64,000 nucleotides of DNA, taken from the NCBI GenBank assembly GCA_022447545.1, contig JAKVBI010000020.1, forward strand, positions 1 to 64,000, written 5' to 3'. Of the stretch, positions 1 through 9,568 are shown one piece after another. Origin of the DNA: Myxococcota bacterium. Lineage in GTDB: Bacteria > Myxococcota_A > UBA9160 > SMWR01. A program made the position numbers and the translations under genes. The notes under the pieces are model-generated. The model saw only the letters and a list, made by a program, of their open reading frames with translations. It ran no database searches and was not told the origin of the DNA. Every line of letters begins with the position of its first letter. Position 1 is the stretch's first letter.

Positions 1-1
1 C

Positions 2-790
2 CAGCCCTTTCCCACCCATCCACCGCCCCTACATCCCGCGAGGCTCGATCCCGATCAGGCTTTTGGATTCACGTTCTGGGACCGGGGGCGTTGTCGAGAG
101 AAGATCCAATCCCTGCGGAACGAGGGCATCTTCACCCCTCCGAGTCTTCGCGGTTCCATCGTCTATCCCGGGACTCCCGGTGGCTTCAACTGGGGGAGCG
201 CAGCATGGGACCCGAAGCAACAAACGATCTTCCTTCAGCAGAACCACATTGCGCAGATGCACCGCCTGGTGCCGCGCGCGGTCGCTGAAGAAGCCCGCCG
301 CAGAAAGGGCCCAGGCGATTCTCTGCTCCGGATGGAGGGAACTCCCTACTTGGCGAAGCAGGAGGTTCTCGTTTCACCTTTCGGAGTTCCCTGCGTGGCC
401 CCCCCTTGGGGTAGCTTGCTGAGTGTGGATCTCCGAACCGGTCGAAAGAGTTGGGAGGTACCACTGGGGGATACCCGAGAGATGGCGCCCCTTGGGATTG
501 CATTGGATTGGGGGATGCCTGCCATGGGCGGCCCCATCGTGACCGCAGGGGGGTTGGTATTCATCGCGGCCACCATGGACGACACATTTCGAAGTTTCGA
601 CAGCGAAACTGGAGATCTGCTGTGGAGTGCCGCTCTTCCTGCTGGGGCCCAGTCGACTCCCATGACCTATCAGCTCGAATCCGGTGGACGCCAGTTCGTC
701 GTGATCGCGGCTGGCGGCCATGCGACCCTGGGCACCACGCCCGGGGATGCCGTCATCGCCTTTGCTCTCCCCCTCGATCAGGGGGATTGA
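2..790 (+). CDS. PQQ-dependent (quinoprotein) glucose dehydrogenase-like, C-terminal part
   Basis: The reading frame is open from the first bases of the window, so only the last 262 codons are present and the start lies upstream. The C-terminus has the repeat style of the eight-bladed PQQ propeller of GCD-type membrane glucose dehydrogenases: GGLVFIAAT followed by FDSETGDLLW, then a GDAVIAFALP ending. The upstream part (FTFWDRGRC, GSIVYPG, GGFNWG) also fits that family. Such enzymes oxidise aldoses in the periplasm and pass electrons to ubiquinone; the substrate cannot be told from this fragment. The downstream hydrolase is on the same strand after about 290 bases. The family call is firm, the substrate is inferred. 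Confidence 0.85.
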   Translation, partial: QPFPTHPPPLHPARLDPDQAFGFTFWDRGRCREKIQSLRNEGIFTPPSLRGSIVYPGTPGGFNWGSAAWDPKQQTIFLQQNHIAQMHRLVPRAVAEEARRRKGPGDSLLRMEGTPYLAKQEVLVSPFGVPCVAPPWGSLLSVDLRTGRKSWEVPLGDTREMAPLGIALDWGMPAMGGPIVTAGGLVFIAATMDDTFRSFDSETGDLLWSAALPAGAQSTPMTYQLESGGRQFVVIAAGGHATLGTTPGDAVIAFALPLDQGD

Positions 791-1076
791 GCAGTTCTGT
801 CTTCGGACCTGGATCACGGCGGTCTCCGAACGCCCGGTCGATCCTTTTAGAGTGAAAACCTGAAACGATGTCCTCGTGCGGAACGGTTGAATTTCTTTGC
901 AAAACAGAAATCAGCACGGGGCTGTTTTGGCAGATTCAGGCTTTTCCCGGATCCGAATGAAACTATCGATCGTTATTCTGACGAACCAAGATGTGTTTCG
1001 ATGCACGTTGAAGAAGATGCGGGGATATTCGTACTCAGTTCCTGGAAAGAAGACAAACAGCGATGGATGAAAACCT

Positions 1077-2183
1077 GTGGCCCGTCTGAAATCCGTGTTG
1101 TGTCTCGGCGTATTTGTCATGTCGTTGGCCTGTCATGGAACTCATTACGAACGTGCTCAGAAAGTGGGGCGTATCGAGCGAAGCTATGTCGATGTCCAGC
1201 GGTTGAATTGGAGCGGAGATGGCCCACGGCCGATGCTGTCCATGATTTGGTTTCCCACCGACAGCGCTGCTGACGAGGAACCGTGGCTCATTGGGAACCG
1301 GTTCTTTCCGTTATTCAAAGCAGGTCAATCGGTTCCCAACGCAGATCTTTCAGAGCGGTCCTCGAGGTATCCGCTCATCGTCCTCTCCCATGGTACAGGG
1401 GGTGCAGTCGCACAACTCGCTTGGTTGGCGGAAGGGCTTGCCTCGGGCGGATATATTGTCGCTGCAGTGAACCACCATGGGAATACCGCGATCGAAGAGA
1501 AGACCCCCCACGGATTTTTTCTCTGGTGGGAGCGAGCCACTGATCTCAGCCGCTTGATCGACCTGCTAATCGCGGATGAAGTTCTTGGGCCTCACATCGA
1601 CCCTAAACGCATTGGCGCTGCGGGTTTCTCGTTGGGGGGATATACGGTTTTGGAGCTTGCAGGTGCCCGGACCAACCTGGAACAGATTGAACGATACTGC
1701 GTGGGGCGCCCAGAAGATCCAAGCTGTACATTGCCTATGGAAGCGCCTTTTTCGATGGACGAACTCACGCAGTACGTCGAAAACGATGCCCGATTTCGCG
1801 CTTCGATGGCCCGTCACGGTGAATCGTATCTGGACGAAAGAGTTCGTTCGGTCATTGCGATTGCTCCAGCTGGCATCGTGTCGCAAACGGAAGAGAGTTT
1901 TCGGAACCTACGGGTCCCGACTCTCATCATCGTGGGAGATCGTGATTCCATTGCGCCCTCGACCTCAAATGCGAACCCGGCGGCCGATCTGATCCCGGAT
2001 TCCCGCCTGGAGGTTCTCTCGGGGGTAGGACATTACACTTTCATGTCGGAATGCGGGATCGCCGGTAAAATCGCTTCTCCTTCGATCTGTGCTGAAGAAG
2101 GTGGAATTGCGCGGGAAGGCATCCATCAAAGAGTGGCTGCCGATGCGAAGGAGTTCTTTGGCCTGACATTGAGGGTTCCCTGA
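1077..2183 (+). CDS. Alpha/beta hydrolase, probable lipoprotein (PAF-acetylhydrolase / dienelactone hydrolase-like)
   Basis: A 368-residue serine hydrolase with a hydrophobic N-terminus ending in SLAC at Cys19, which suggests a lipoprotein. The oxyanion-side motif HGTGG lies at 105-109, the nucleophile elbow GFSLGG at 183-188 (Ser185), a candidate acid in VGDRD at 287-290 and the histidine in GVGHY at 319. The architecture resembles predicted dienelactone or platelet-activating-factor acetylhydrolase relatives found in many Gram-negatives. The substrate is unknown. The start is GTG at 1077; no in-frame ATG lies nearby upstream. It is a single gene, convergent with the oxidoreductase that follows. 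Confidence 0.8.
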   Translation: MARLKSVLCLGVFVMSLACHGTHYERAQKVGRIERSYVDVQRLNWSGDGPRPMLSMIWFPTDSAADEEPWLIGNRFFPLFKAGQSVPNADLSERSSRYPLIVLSHGTGGAVAQLAWLAEGLASGGYIVAAVNHHGNTAIEEKTPHGFFLWWERATDLSRLIDLLIADEVLGPHIDPKRIGAAGFSLGGYTVLELAGARTNLEQIERYCVGRPEDPSCTLPMEAPFSMDELTQYVENDARFRASMARHGESYLDERVRSVIAIAPAGIVSQTEESFRNLRVPTLIIVGDRDSIAPSTSNANPAADLIPDSRLEVLSGVGHYTFMSECGIAGKIASPSICAEEGGIAREGIHQRVAADAKEFFGLTLRVP

Positions 2184-2265
2184 AGGCATGAAGTCCAAGG
2201 CTCCCGGCATCAGAATTCGGATCGCGTAGACTCTCGTGAGAATCCATGAGCGATTCCGTTGGTTT

Positions 2266-3192
2266 TCACGATGTGACGGGGAATTCCTCGGAAAAACGCT
2301 CCAAGGTCTCGGCGCACCTGCCTGTTCGGTCAACTTGAACGATCAAGAGTTCTGCCCCGGCCTCGACCAGTTTCTCGATCTTCTCTGAGATTTCCTGCTT
2401 GTTACCGATGAGAAACCAATCCCGTTGTCCGCCCCACCGTTCCACCTTGGCACGAACTGCCTCATCTTCATCCAGGTAGAGGGGCATCATCACCGATCGA
2501 GTGATCTCCTCCGGGTTGCGCGATACAGCCGCGCAGTGCTCATCAAGAACCTGATTCTTGTGACGAAACAATTGTGGGGGGGCGTAGGTGTTCCAGTGGT
2601 CCGCATGTCGGGCCGCATTTCGTAGCGCCACTTTTTCACCACTGGCTCCAATGACGAGTGGCGGATGGGGCGACTGAAGGGCCTTCGGCTCCAGAACCGC
2701 TCCTTGGAGTTGGTAGAAATCACCTTGGAAGTCGACTTGTTCCTCGGTGAAGAGGGCTTTGATGATCTGGACCGCTTCTTCCAGAGCGCGCAGTCGTTCC
2801 GGCAATTCGGGAAATGGGATCCCGTAGGAGGTGTGTTCGAATTCGAACCACCCCGCTCCCATCCCCAATTCGATTCTGCCCCCACTGATGTGGTCGAGAC
2901 TCGCAATCATCTTGGCGAGAATTGCCGGCGGGCGAAAGGTGTTGCTCGCAACCAATGGGCCCAATCGCAAGCGAGACGTCTCATGAGCGATAGCTCCGAG
3001 AGTCGTCCATCCGTCCAAAAGGGGGGTTCGTATATCTCCTGAAATGCCATCCGGAGTCGCTACGTAGTGGTCTGGAACCCACAGGCTCGAGTAACCACAG
3101 CGTTCGGCGGTGCGTGCAATGTCGAGGCATTCAGGCCAGGACATTCCCTCACATGCGATCTGTACTCCGAATCCGAGTGCGGGTCTGATCAT
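2266..3192 (-). CDS. LLM-class (F420-dependent type) flavin oxidoreductase
   Basis: A 308-residue luciferase-like monooxygenase (bacterial luciferase TIM barrel). It shows the family hallmarks: AERCGYSSLWVPDHY near residue 30, LVASNTFRPPAILAKM, and the GGRIELGMGAGW segment followed by FEHTSYGI. C-terminal regions match actinobacterial and proteobacterial F420-dependent or FMN-dependent members. The cofactor (F420 or FMN) cannot be assigned from sequence alone, and the substrate is unknown. It stands alone on the minus strand, about 180 bases downstream of the PhyH gene. A second, different LLM enzyme lies at 26036-27070. Confidence 0.85.
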   Translation of the reverse strand: MIRPALGFGVQIACEGMSWPECLDIARTAERCGYSSLWVPDHYVATPDGISGDIRTPLLDGWTTLGAIAHETSRLRLGPLVASNTFRPPAILAKMIASLDHISGGRIELGMGAGWFEFEHTSYGIPFPELPERLRALEEAVQIIKALFTEEQVDFQGDFYQLQGAVLEPKALQSPHPPLVIGASGEKVALRNAARHADHWNTYAPPQLFRHKNQVLDEHCAAVSRNPEEITRSVMMPLYLDEDEAVRAKVERWGGQRDWFLIGNKQEISEKIEKLVEAGAELLIVQVDRTGRCAETLERFSEEFPVTS

Positions 3193-3376
3193 ATTGCGCG
3201 CTCTCCTTCTTCTGCTTCATTTACTGAAAGCTGGATCCGAGTTCTGGACAGGAATCAATCGGTCGATGCTGCTGCGAACTCAGATCGTTCATTCAGTTGC
3301 CTGAGTTCCCCTTTGTATACGTGGGTATTTGGCTTCGGTCATCTCGGCCTGTTCTCGACAGGTTTTGTTAGAGAGA

Positions 3377-4135
3377 TCATGAGAGGGTTCGTGCCGCATC
3401 TGCGAGTGATTCCAGGCCCAGCCATTTCTTGAGTTCAGGGCTCAACGTTGCTTTTGTGGCATCGGACAATTCGACCTCGAAGTCGCATCGTTGTTGAATG
3501 AAGGAGCGAGTGTAGTAGGCGAAAAGCAGTGCCCGTTCCTCATCTAGAGTTCTGTTTTCACCCGAGGTATGCCAAAGGCGCCCGTCCATGGCGAGAATGC
3601 TGCCTGCCTTTGCCTCCAAAGGCATCATCTCTTGCGCCATGTCTTCTGGAAGTTCATTCATGGTCTGAAACTTGTGGCTTCCAGGTAGATATCGCGTAGC
3701 TCCATTTTCTTCTCGCACGTTGTCCAAGCACCAAATGACATTGATGCTCCATGGTTGAGTCCACGGAGGTGGGAGCACCACTGCGAGATCGGAGTGGATG
3801 ACCATGGAGCCACTACCAGGTTGGGCAATGTTGGCATTGACGTCAGAGACGAGAAAATCGTCGGCGAGTAAATGACGGACCAACGAAAGCGCAGAGGGGT
3901 GCGTGATGAGTTCGGCGAACGCGGGGTTGATGTCGATCACATTGAAGATGCGAACATTTTTTTCATTCGGATCGAGCCTGGCGACGTGCGTGGGGATACC
4001 CTGCTCTACGTTTCTTTTTGCCGCATCAACGAGTCTCTGGCGTAGATTCTGCACGGAAGGAGTATCCAGGACGTCTGGGATCAGACAGTACCCCTGTTCC
4101 TTCAGGCTTCTGGCGTACCGTTCCGGCAATTCCAT
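3377..4135 (-). CDS. Phytanoyl-CoA dioxygenase (PhyH) family protein
   Basis: A 252-residue Fe(II)/2-oxoglutarate oxygenase of the PhyH family. The iron-binding triad is visible: His114 and Asp116 in IHSDL, and His189 in DGRLWHTSGENRT, with Arg195 placed to bind 2-oxoglutarate. The segment TRYLPGSHKF at 147-156 is a family signature. Bacterial PhyH proteins hydroxylate varied small molecules, often in lipid, osmolyte or natural-product metabolism, so the substrate is open. It is minus strand and follows the secretion operon after about 160 bases, which hold an inverted repeat, so it is probably transcribed separately. Confidence 0.85.
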   Translation of the reverse strand: MELPERYARSLKEQGYCLIPDVLDTPSVQNLRQRLVDAAKRNVEQGIPTHVARLDPNEKNVRIFNVIDINPAFAELITHPSALSLVRHLLADDFLVSDVNANIAQPGSGSMVIHSDLAVVLPPPWTQPWSINVIWCLDNVREENGATRYLPGSHKFQTMNELPEDMAQEMMPLEAKAGSILAMDGRLWHTSGENRTLDEERALLFAYYTRSFIQQRCDFEVELSDATKATLSPELKKWLGLESLADAARTLS

Positions 4136-4246
4136 TGAGAACCTTTGTCCCGTTCATAGAACCTACTTTGACGAGAGTAACAATTGGATTGTCGAATACA
4201 CACGGAGAACCCGCTGAGCCCACCACGCAACGAGTCTCTAGACCTC

Positions 4247-4272
4247 CAACTGGAGTCCGAAAATTCCAGTTG
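4247..4272. other. Inverted repeat downstream of the secretion operon
   Basis: An exact 8-bp inverted repeat (CAACTGGA / TCCAGTTG) with a 10-base loop lies between the secretin stop codon and the PhyH start. On the minus strand it is not followed by a T run, so it is not a classical intrinsic terminator. It may mark the 3' end of the operon transcript or stabilise it. Confidence 0.4.
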
Positions 4273-4298
4273 TGGGGTTCAAGGAAGCCGACTTCGGA

Positions 4299-6173
4299 TC
4301 ATGGGTTCTCGGGCGAAATCGGTTCTATAACGGGTACTTCAGTCGTGTCCGACGCTGCTGAACTTTCCTCTTTTTTCATCTCTTCCGCGAGTGACGGCGG
4401 TACGATTTCAAAACGCCCCTCGAGCGTTTCAGTCGACATTGTTTCGAGGGCTTCGATGCTTCGTTTCTCCGCATCCTCGCCCGTGAAAAACACTCGCGGA
4501 GTAATGAGAAGGACGAGCTCGGAACTGGTTTTACCTCTCTCTTGTTCCTTGAAGAAGAAACCGAGCCAACGAATGTCACCGAGCCACGGGACCTTCTTTT
4601 CGTTGTCCGACTCCGTCCGCCGAATGAGCCCTCCCACTGCGACAGTGAGCCCGTCTTGTGCCAGGAAGGTGCCCTCCAGACTCGAATTGTTCACCGCATC
4701 GACACTGAACTCCGAAACCACGCCATTGGGGCCTGTGACTGGGATCGTCGATCCATTGGGCTTGAGGGAAGAAACGTCGGCTTTGATCGTGAGGGTCACA
4801 GAATCATCTGAATTTACCCGCGGAAGAATCTCCAATGTGTTTCCAATACTTACTACTTCAGTTTCTGGACTCGTCAGATTGATCACTTGTCCCTGAGAGC
4901 CGACTTGTGATGTCGTTGATACGCCCGTAGTTAAAACGACTTCTTCTCCAATGAATAACCTTGCTGGGGTGTTGTTTGAAGCAAGAAGGGTTGGAGTTGC
5001 CAGAGTGCTAACGCGCTTATCTTCCTCCATGAGCTGAAGTCTCAAAAGAATGTTGTCGTTCATCCACTGAAACAGCAGCGTCCCGCCTTCGAGCGGGAAG
5101 TTTCCGAAACCCATCGCAGCTGCTGGCGCGGCCAATCCGCCTGGTAACAAAGGGTTTCGGGGTGCAGCGGATTCGGGGCCGGTGGCAGACTCGCTGCTCG
5201 TGTATTCAATGTCGAAAACAGAGCGGAACGTATCTCCGAGTGCGAGATCTAGAATCCTCATTTCTAGGAGGACCTGAGGTGCCACCCTGTCAATCTGTAT
5301 CAAAAGATCTTCGATTTCGTCCATTGCTGCGGAATCCGTTGTCCTGACCATGACGAGGTTGTGCAGTCGGCTGGTCGTCACCATGATGGGGGGTTCACGC
5401 CTTGTCACCTGTACGATCTCTGTTGTCGAAACACCGGGAAGCCCCGAAACGGACTCGGATTCCCTCAGCTTTTCGAGTTGGCCGGAAGTCAACTCAACGC
5501 CGTCAAGCGCGGACGCACGACCGAGCGTTGACGACGCGCCCGCACCTCCATTCATGAATCCCGACTGTGAATTGAAGTTGTTTACGTTGTCTCTGAGGTT
5601 CGATCGGTCAAATCCGTTGTTGGAATTGTTCCCGCCGAAGCCAAAACCCAACGACGCAGCACCGCCAAGGCCCGTGTCGTCGGGTCTTCGATCAAGCTCC
5701 AATTCGACTCGGTCACCGAATAGGTTTTCGATGGCATACGCTGCGCTTACGACATTGTAGTGGCGCAAAGTGAAAACGCGAAGCAGATCATCCCGATAGA
5801 CGACCATGTCTTTCTGGTATTCCTCGGTCTCCATGATTCGGAACACACCAGTACTAGGGTCTTTTCGATACCAAAGACCTGTGACCTTGCAGATGGTGTC
5901 AATTGCATCCTCTACCGTCATGTCTCGCAGAAATACTGTCACCTTTTTCTTAGCTGCACCTTCGGTCGTCACGATGTTGGCACCGGAAATTTCCGAAAGA
6001 ACTCGAACAGCATCAACGACCAGGGCTTCGCGAAATTCCAGTGTGTCGTATACATAATTCGATTTTTCCGACCCGGGTATGTATGCATGCGAAGAAGGAA
6101 ATGCCAGGAACGCGGAGGAGGCGAACAGCATCGTCATGAACAGCTTTCGTACCATCGTTTTTTGACGTTTCAT
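4299..6173 (-). CDS. gspD: Secretin, outer-membrane channel of the T2SS/T4P-like system (GspD/PilQ family)
   Basis: A 624-residue secretin. An N-terminal signal peptide (ending near SSHA at about residue 30) precedes an N0/STN-like region at about 40-115, an N1 ring domain carrying a Gly/Asn-rich insert (about 175-215), and the C-terminal secretin domain with VPWLGDIRWLGFFF and the closing ELVLLITPRV. It would form the outer-membrane pore. The start overlaps the stop of the preceding PilP/GspC-like gene by 4 bases (ATGA), showing coupling. It is the last gene of the operon. The family is certain; T2SS versus pilus function is not settled by this gene alone. Confidence 0.93.
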   Translation of the reverse strand: MKRQKTMVRKLFMTMLFASSAFLAFPSSHAYIPGSEKSNYVYDTLEFREALVVDAVRVLSEISGANIVTTEGAAKKKVTVFLRDMTVEDAIDTICKVTGLWYRKDPSTGVFRIMETEEYQKDMVVYRDDLLRVFTLRHYNVVSAAYAIENLFGDRVELELDRRPDDTGLGGAASLGFGFGGNNSNNGFDRSNLRDNVNNFNSQSGFMNGGAGASSTLGRASALDGVELTSGQLEKLRESESVSGLPGVSTTEIVQVTRREPPIMVTTSRLHNLVMVRTTDSAAMDEIEDLLIQIDRVAPQVLLEMRILDLALGDTFRSVFDIEYTSSESATGPESAAPRNPLLPGGLAAPAAAMGFGNFPLEGGTLLFQWMNDNILLRLQLMEEDKRVSTLATPTLLASNNTPARLFIGEEVVLTTGVSTTSQVGSQGQVINLTSPETEVVSIGNTLEILPRVNSDDSVTLTIKADVSSLKPNGSTIPVTGPNGVVSEFSVDAVNNSSLEGTFLAQDGLTVAVGGLIRRTESDNEKKVPWLGDIRWLGFFFKEQERGKTSSELVLLITPRVFFTGEDAEKRSIEALETMSTETLEGRFEIVPPSLAEEMKKEESSAASDTTEVPVIEPISPENP

Positions 6174-6697
6174 CGAACTATGATGACCTCACCCAGTGTT
6201 CCGGATTCGACGACCACGGAAAGGCGACTGATTTCTCTGATGTTGATGACAAAGTTCGCCGAAGACCCTGAGCTTCTAAGACTCACGGTGTCCCCCGCGC
6301 GCACCATGAAAACTCCCTGAGTGCCAATTTGCAGAAGACCGACTCGTTCATTTTCTTCGCCTAGAACGATCCCTCGTAGTGATAAGCGCGGAACATTCCC
6401 GCCAGGCTGTCGGGTAAAGCGAAACCCTCGAGGACCGTTTGTATCGCTCGTTCCGGCTAGCGAAAAAGGGTCGCGTGATTCCTCGAATTCATTCGGTTCA
6501 AGCGGGGTCGCTAAGCCATCTGTGTTGCTACTGGTGCTATTGTTGACTGAATCACTGGAACTCAGGACCGGTGCTTCGGGCTGGGGTGAAACGTTCGCAT
6601 TCTCCTCGGCGTTGGAGTTCGCGCTTGTGACTCCAATCAAAGTCACTGCGACAAAAAGCAGATGCTTTCTGTGAAGTACAGTGGAGATCCGTTCCAT
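6170..6697 (-). CDS. PilP/GspC-like periplasmic linker protein
   Basis: A 175-residue protein with an N-terminal signal or anchor segment, a Ser/Asn-rich low-complexity linker (about 25-75), a DPF-containing motif after ESR, and a C-terminal beta-rich domain (about 95-175) with LSLRGIVLGEENERVGLLQ and VRAGDTV. This layout is that of PilP and the GspC homology region, which connects the inner-membrane platform to the secretin. Its position directly before the secretin, with a 4-base overlap, supports the role. Sequence is too divergent to choose between PilP and GspC. Confidence 0.7.
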   Translation of the reverse strand: MERISTVLHRKHLLFVAVTLIGVTSANSNAEENANVSPQPEAPVLSSSDSVNNSTSSNTDGLATPLEPNEFEESRDPFSLAGTSDTNGPRGFRFTRQPGGNVPRLSLRGIVLGEENERVGLLQIGTQGVFMVRAGDTVSLRSSGSSANFVINIREISRLSVVVESGTLGEVIIVR

Positions 6698-6719
6698 TTG
6701 TTTCCTCGCTGCCTACTTT

Positions 6720-7931
6720 TCAAGCCAATGCGATTACAGCCTGGAAAAATGCGAAATACACGAAACCAACCATGGATCCGATAATCAGCATCAAAACAGG
6801 TTCGATGAGATTGCTCATGCGCTTGATACTCGCCTGGAGTTCTTGGTCATAGTGATCGCCAAGTTCTTGCATCACTTGTTCGAGAGATCCTGCTCTTTCA
6901 CCTACGGCCGACAATCGAATGACCAAGCTGGGGAGTGGCCGGCGATTGATACTGCTCGCAAAGTCTCGGCCCGCCAGAAGGTCTTCGGTGGCCAGCTCAA
7001 GAGCAGATTCGATGGCTTTGTTCGAGACGACCCCGGTACCTACTCGCAACGAATCGAGAATGCTCACACCGCTCCTCAGCAGCATGGCGAGTGCCCAGGT
7101 CAATTGGGCAAGGGAAGAGCGCATCAATACCGGTCCAACAATGGGTATTTTGAGTAGAAAACGATCGATGAAGATCCGTCCCTGCGGCCTCGAATAGGAA
7201 TAAAAAATTACCACCATGCCGACGGCTGAAACGGCGCCAATGTATGGGCTGGCCACTGCAAGTGCCGATGACCAATCTACGAGTGCTTGCGTGAGCGGCG
7301 GTAGGGTCTTGTTGCTTCTCTCGAAGAACGCAGCAAATTTTGGGACTACTGAAGTCAGGAGGAAAAATGCCACACCAATTGAAACCAGTACGACAACACC
7401 TGGATAGACCAGGCTCGTAATCAGATTTCTTCGGGTCGTCGCTTTTTGTTCGAGGTGATCGGCAATTCGTTCCAGTACGGTATCGAGCTCGCCACTTGAT
7501 TCAGCACTCCGAATCAATTGAGTTGCTAGTAATGGAAAGACCGAGCCCTGTGCTTCCATGGCTGCGGAAAATCCCGCTCCCCCTTTGATTTCTTCTGCTA
7601 CTCGGGAAATTGATCGTTTCAAGCGAGTTGCGATCGTCAGTTCGCGTGCCACCTCGAGAGCTTGGAGCACACTCAATCCGGAGCGAAGCATCAATGCCAT
7701 TTGTTGAAAGAATTGGACTCGATCAGCGAGGCTGATTGGAAGGAAGTCGCTGATTGAATATTGCCTGCTGGCAAAACCGGAACTCTCCGCCCGCGTAATT
7801 TCAGTAATCCGCATCATCCGCAGGCCCTGCGCACGAACGACAGTTGCCGCGTCGCGCGAGGCCGATGCCTCAACGGTACCTTCTCGTTCCGCGCCATTTT
7901 CATCGAGCGCTACGTAGCGAAAGAATGCCAT
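6720..7931 (-). CDS. gspF: Inner-membrane platform protein GspF/PilC
   Basis: A 403-residue GspF family protein. It has a short N-terminal domain (FFRYVALDENGAEREGTVEA), two repeats of the T2SSF domain (about 65-190 and 270-395) and three membrane segments, including VVVLVSIGVAFFLLTSVVP and the C-terminal LIIGSMVGFVYFAFF. GspF couples the cytoplasmic ATPase to pilus or pseudopilus assembly. Its ATG overlaps the GspE stop codon by one base. Confidence 0.93.
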   Translation of the reverse strand: MAFFRYVALDENGAEREGTVEASASRDAATVVRAQGLRMMRITEITRAESSGFASRQYSISDFLPISLADRVQFFQQMALMLRSGLSVLQALEVARELTIATRLKRSISRVAEEIKGGAGFSAAMEAQGSVFPLLATQLIRSAESSGELDTVLERIADHLEQKATTRRNLITSLVYPGVVVLVSIGVAFFLLTSVVPKFAAFFERSNKTLPPLTQALVDWSSALAVASPYIGAVSAVGMVVIFYSYSRPQGRIFIDRFLLKIPIVGPVLMRSSLAQLTWALAMLLRSGVSILDSLRVGTGVVSNKAIESALELATEDLLAGRDFASSINRRPLPSLVIRLSAVGERAGSLEQVMQELGDHYDQELQASIKRMSNLIEPVLMLIIGSMVGFVYFAFFQAVIALA

Positions 7932-9568
7932 CAGTCTGAGCGCTCGGGGCGATTGACGATGCGTTTGACCTCGGAGACGGATGTCACTCCTCCAAGTGTT
8001 TTGTTGCGTGCGTCCTCATATAGCGTCTGAAAACCGCTCGCAGATCTTGCAACCTCTCTCTCTCCAGCGCCTTCATGAATTAGTTCAGCAATGTGTTCGT
8101 CGATCCAAAGAGTTTCGTAAATGCCGATTCGTCCTCGGTACCCCGTTCCAAGGCATGCTGGACAACCCACAGGCTCCATGCATTGGACATCAGTCGCTGT
8201 GACTTGAAGCCAATCTTGGTCCTCTTGTGTCAGCCGTACGGAAGAGCAGCACTTTTCACAGAGCCTTCGAACCAATCGCTGTGCAATGATCCCAAGGAGA
8301 CTTGCTGAAAGCAGGAATCTTTCGACACCAATGTCCGCCAGTCTCGTGATTGCGGATGGAGCATCGTTCGTGTGCAGGGTCGAGAATACAAGGTGCCCTG
8401 TCATCGCGGCTTTCAACGCAATGTCAGCCGTTTCACCATCACGGATTTCGCCGACCATCAAAACATCGGGGTCATGTCGAAGAAAGGACCGAAGCGCACT
8501 CGCAAAATTGACTTTTCCGGTTACTTGGACCTGTGAAATGTCATCGATCAAGTATTCGACGGGGTCTTCTACGGTCAGGATGTTGATCTCCGGTCGATTA
8601 ATCGACCGCAAAGCGGCATAGAGAGTTGTGGTTTTCCCGCTTCCTGTAGGACCGGTCAGGAGAAGCAGTCCGTTGGGCTGTTCGATTGCATTCGAGAATC
8701 GCGCTAGAGCATCATTGGTCATTCCGAGGCCATCCAATTTCAAGCCCTGTGTTTCCTGTCCTAGGAGCCGGATCGTCATCCTCTCGCCCCATCGCGTTGG
8801 AACTGTTGCGATGCGGACGTCAATATCGACATTGGCGGGAGGGCCAAGCGAGTAGGTGAGGCCTCCATCTTGAGGCTCTCGTTGTTCGGCGATATCGAGG
8901 TCCGCAAGCACTTTCATGCGGCTTACGAGTCCAGCTGCGTCTGCTGCCAAAATCTCCACGGGATAGGTCTGCAAACGGCCATCGACCCGAAGTCGAATTC
9001 TCGGGTTATCCGATGCCGGCTCGATGTGTATATCTGAAGCACGCAATAGCCAGGCCTCAGTGAAGATGCGGTTCAATTCATCAATCGAGTCGAAGTCCGA
9101 AGCCTCCTGATTCGTCGCAATGGGTGAGCGATAGGCGCCGACACTCGAACGCCGAATCGCTTTTGAAATCGCCGTCGGTTCAGCAATCGCAAGATCGAAA
9201 TCTCGACTGAGAATCCGATTTACTGTTCGAAACGTCGGGAGATCATCTGGGTCGGAGGTCGCAAGAAATAACGCACCTGAACTGGATTGGACTGGAACGA
9301 TTCCCTTCCGACTTACAAGACTCGCAGGCAAACGCCTCAGAGACGCACTATCGATGACCAGGTCCGCTTCTTCGAGAAACGGCAAACTCCTTTCGTCGGA
9401 TAGTGCTCGATAAAGCGCTGAAATCGGAAAGCGGCCGTGGTGAGAAACCAGCTCGAGCAGGTTCAAACGATTTCGGCGAGCCTCTGAACGAAGATCATCA
9501 AGTTCGGACTTTTTGATCAAATCGCCTGCGACTGCCGCCTCGAGTAATGCCTTTTCACTAGCGGCCAT
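7931..9568 (-). CDS. gspE: Assembly ATPase GspE/PilB
   Basis: A 545-residue hexameric secretion ATPase. An N-terminal GspE_N-type domain (1-150) precedes the catalytic core with Walker A GPTGSGKTTTL, the Asp box around ILTVEDPVEY, Walker B ILRHDPDVLMVGEIRD-type segment and His box STLHTNDA. A zinc-binding tetracysteine motif (CEKC and, further on, CPAC) is typical of GspE/PilB and absent from PilT. It powers pseudopilus or pilus extension. The 5' end overlaps the preceding PilT-like gene by 11 bases. Confidence 0.95.
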   Translation of the reverse strand: MAASEKALLEAAVAGDLIKKSELDDLRSEARRNRLNLLELVSHHGRFPISALYRALSDERSLPFLEEADLVIDSASLRRLPASLVSRKGIVPVQSSSGALFLATSDPDDLPTFRTVNRILSRDFDLAIAEPTAISKAIRRSSVGAYRSPIATNQEASDFDSIDELNRIFTEAWLLRASDIHIEPASDNPRIRLRVDGRLQTYPVEILAADAAGLVSRMKVLADLDIAEQREPQDGGLTYSLGPPANVDIDVRIATVPTRWGERMTIRLLGQETQGLKLDGLGMTNDALARFSNAIEQPNGLLLLTGPTGSGKTTTLYAALRSINRPEINILTVEDPVEYLIDDISQVQVTGKVNFASALRSFLRHDPDVLMVGEIRDGETADIALKAAMTGHLVFSTLHTNDAPSAITRLADIGVERFLLSASLLGIIAQRLVRRLCEKCCSSVRLTQEDQDWLQVTATDVQCMEPVGCPACLGTGYRGRIGIYETLWIDEHIAELIHEGAGEREVARSASGFQTLYEDARNKTLGGVTSVSEVKRIVNRPERSD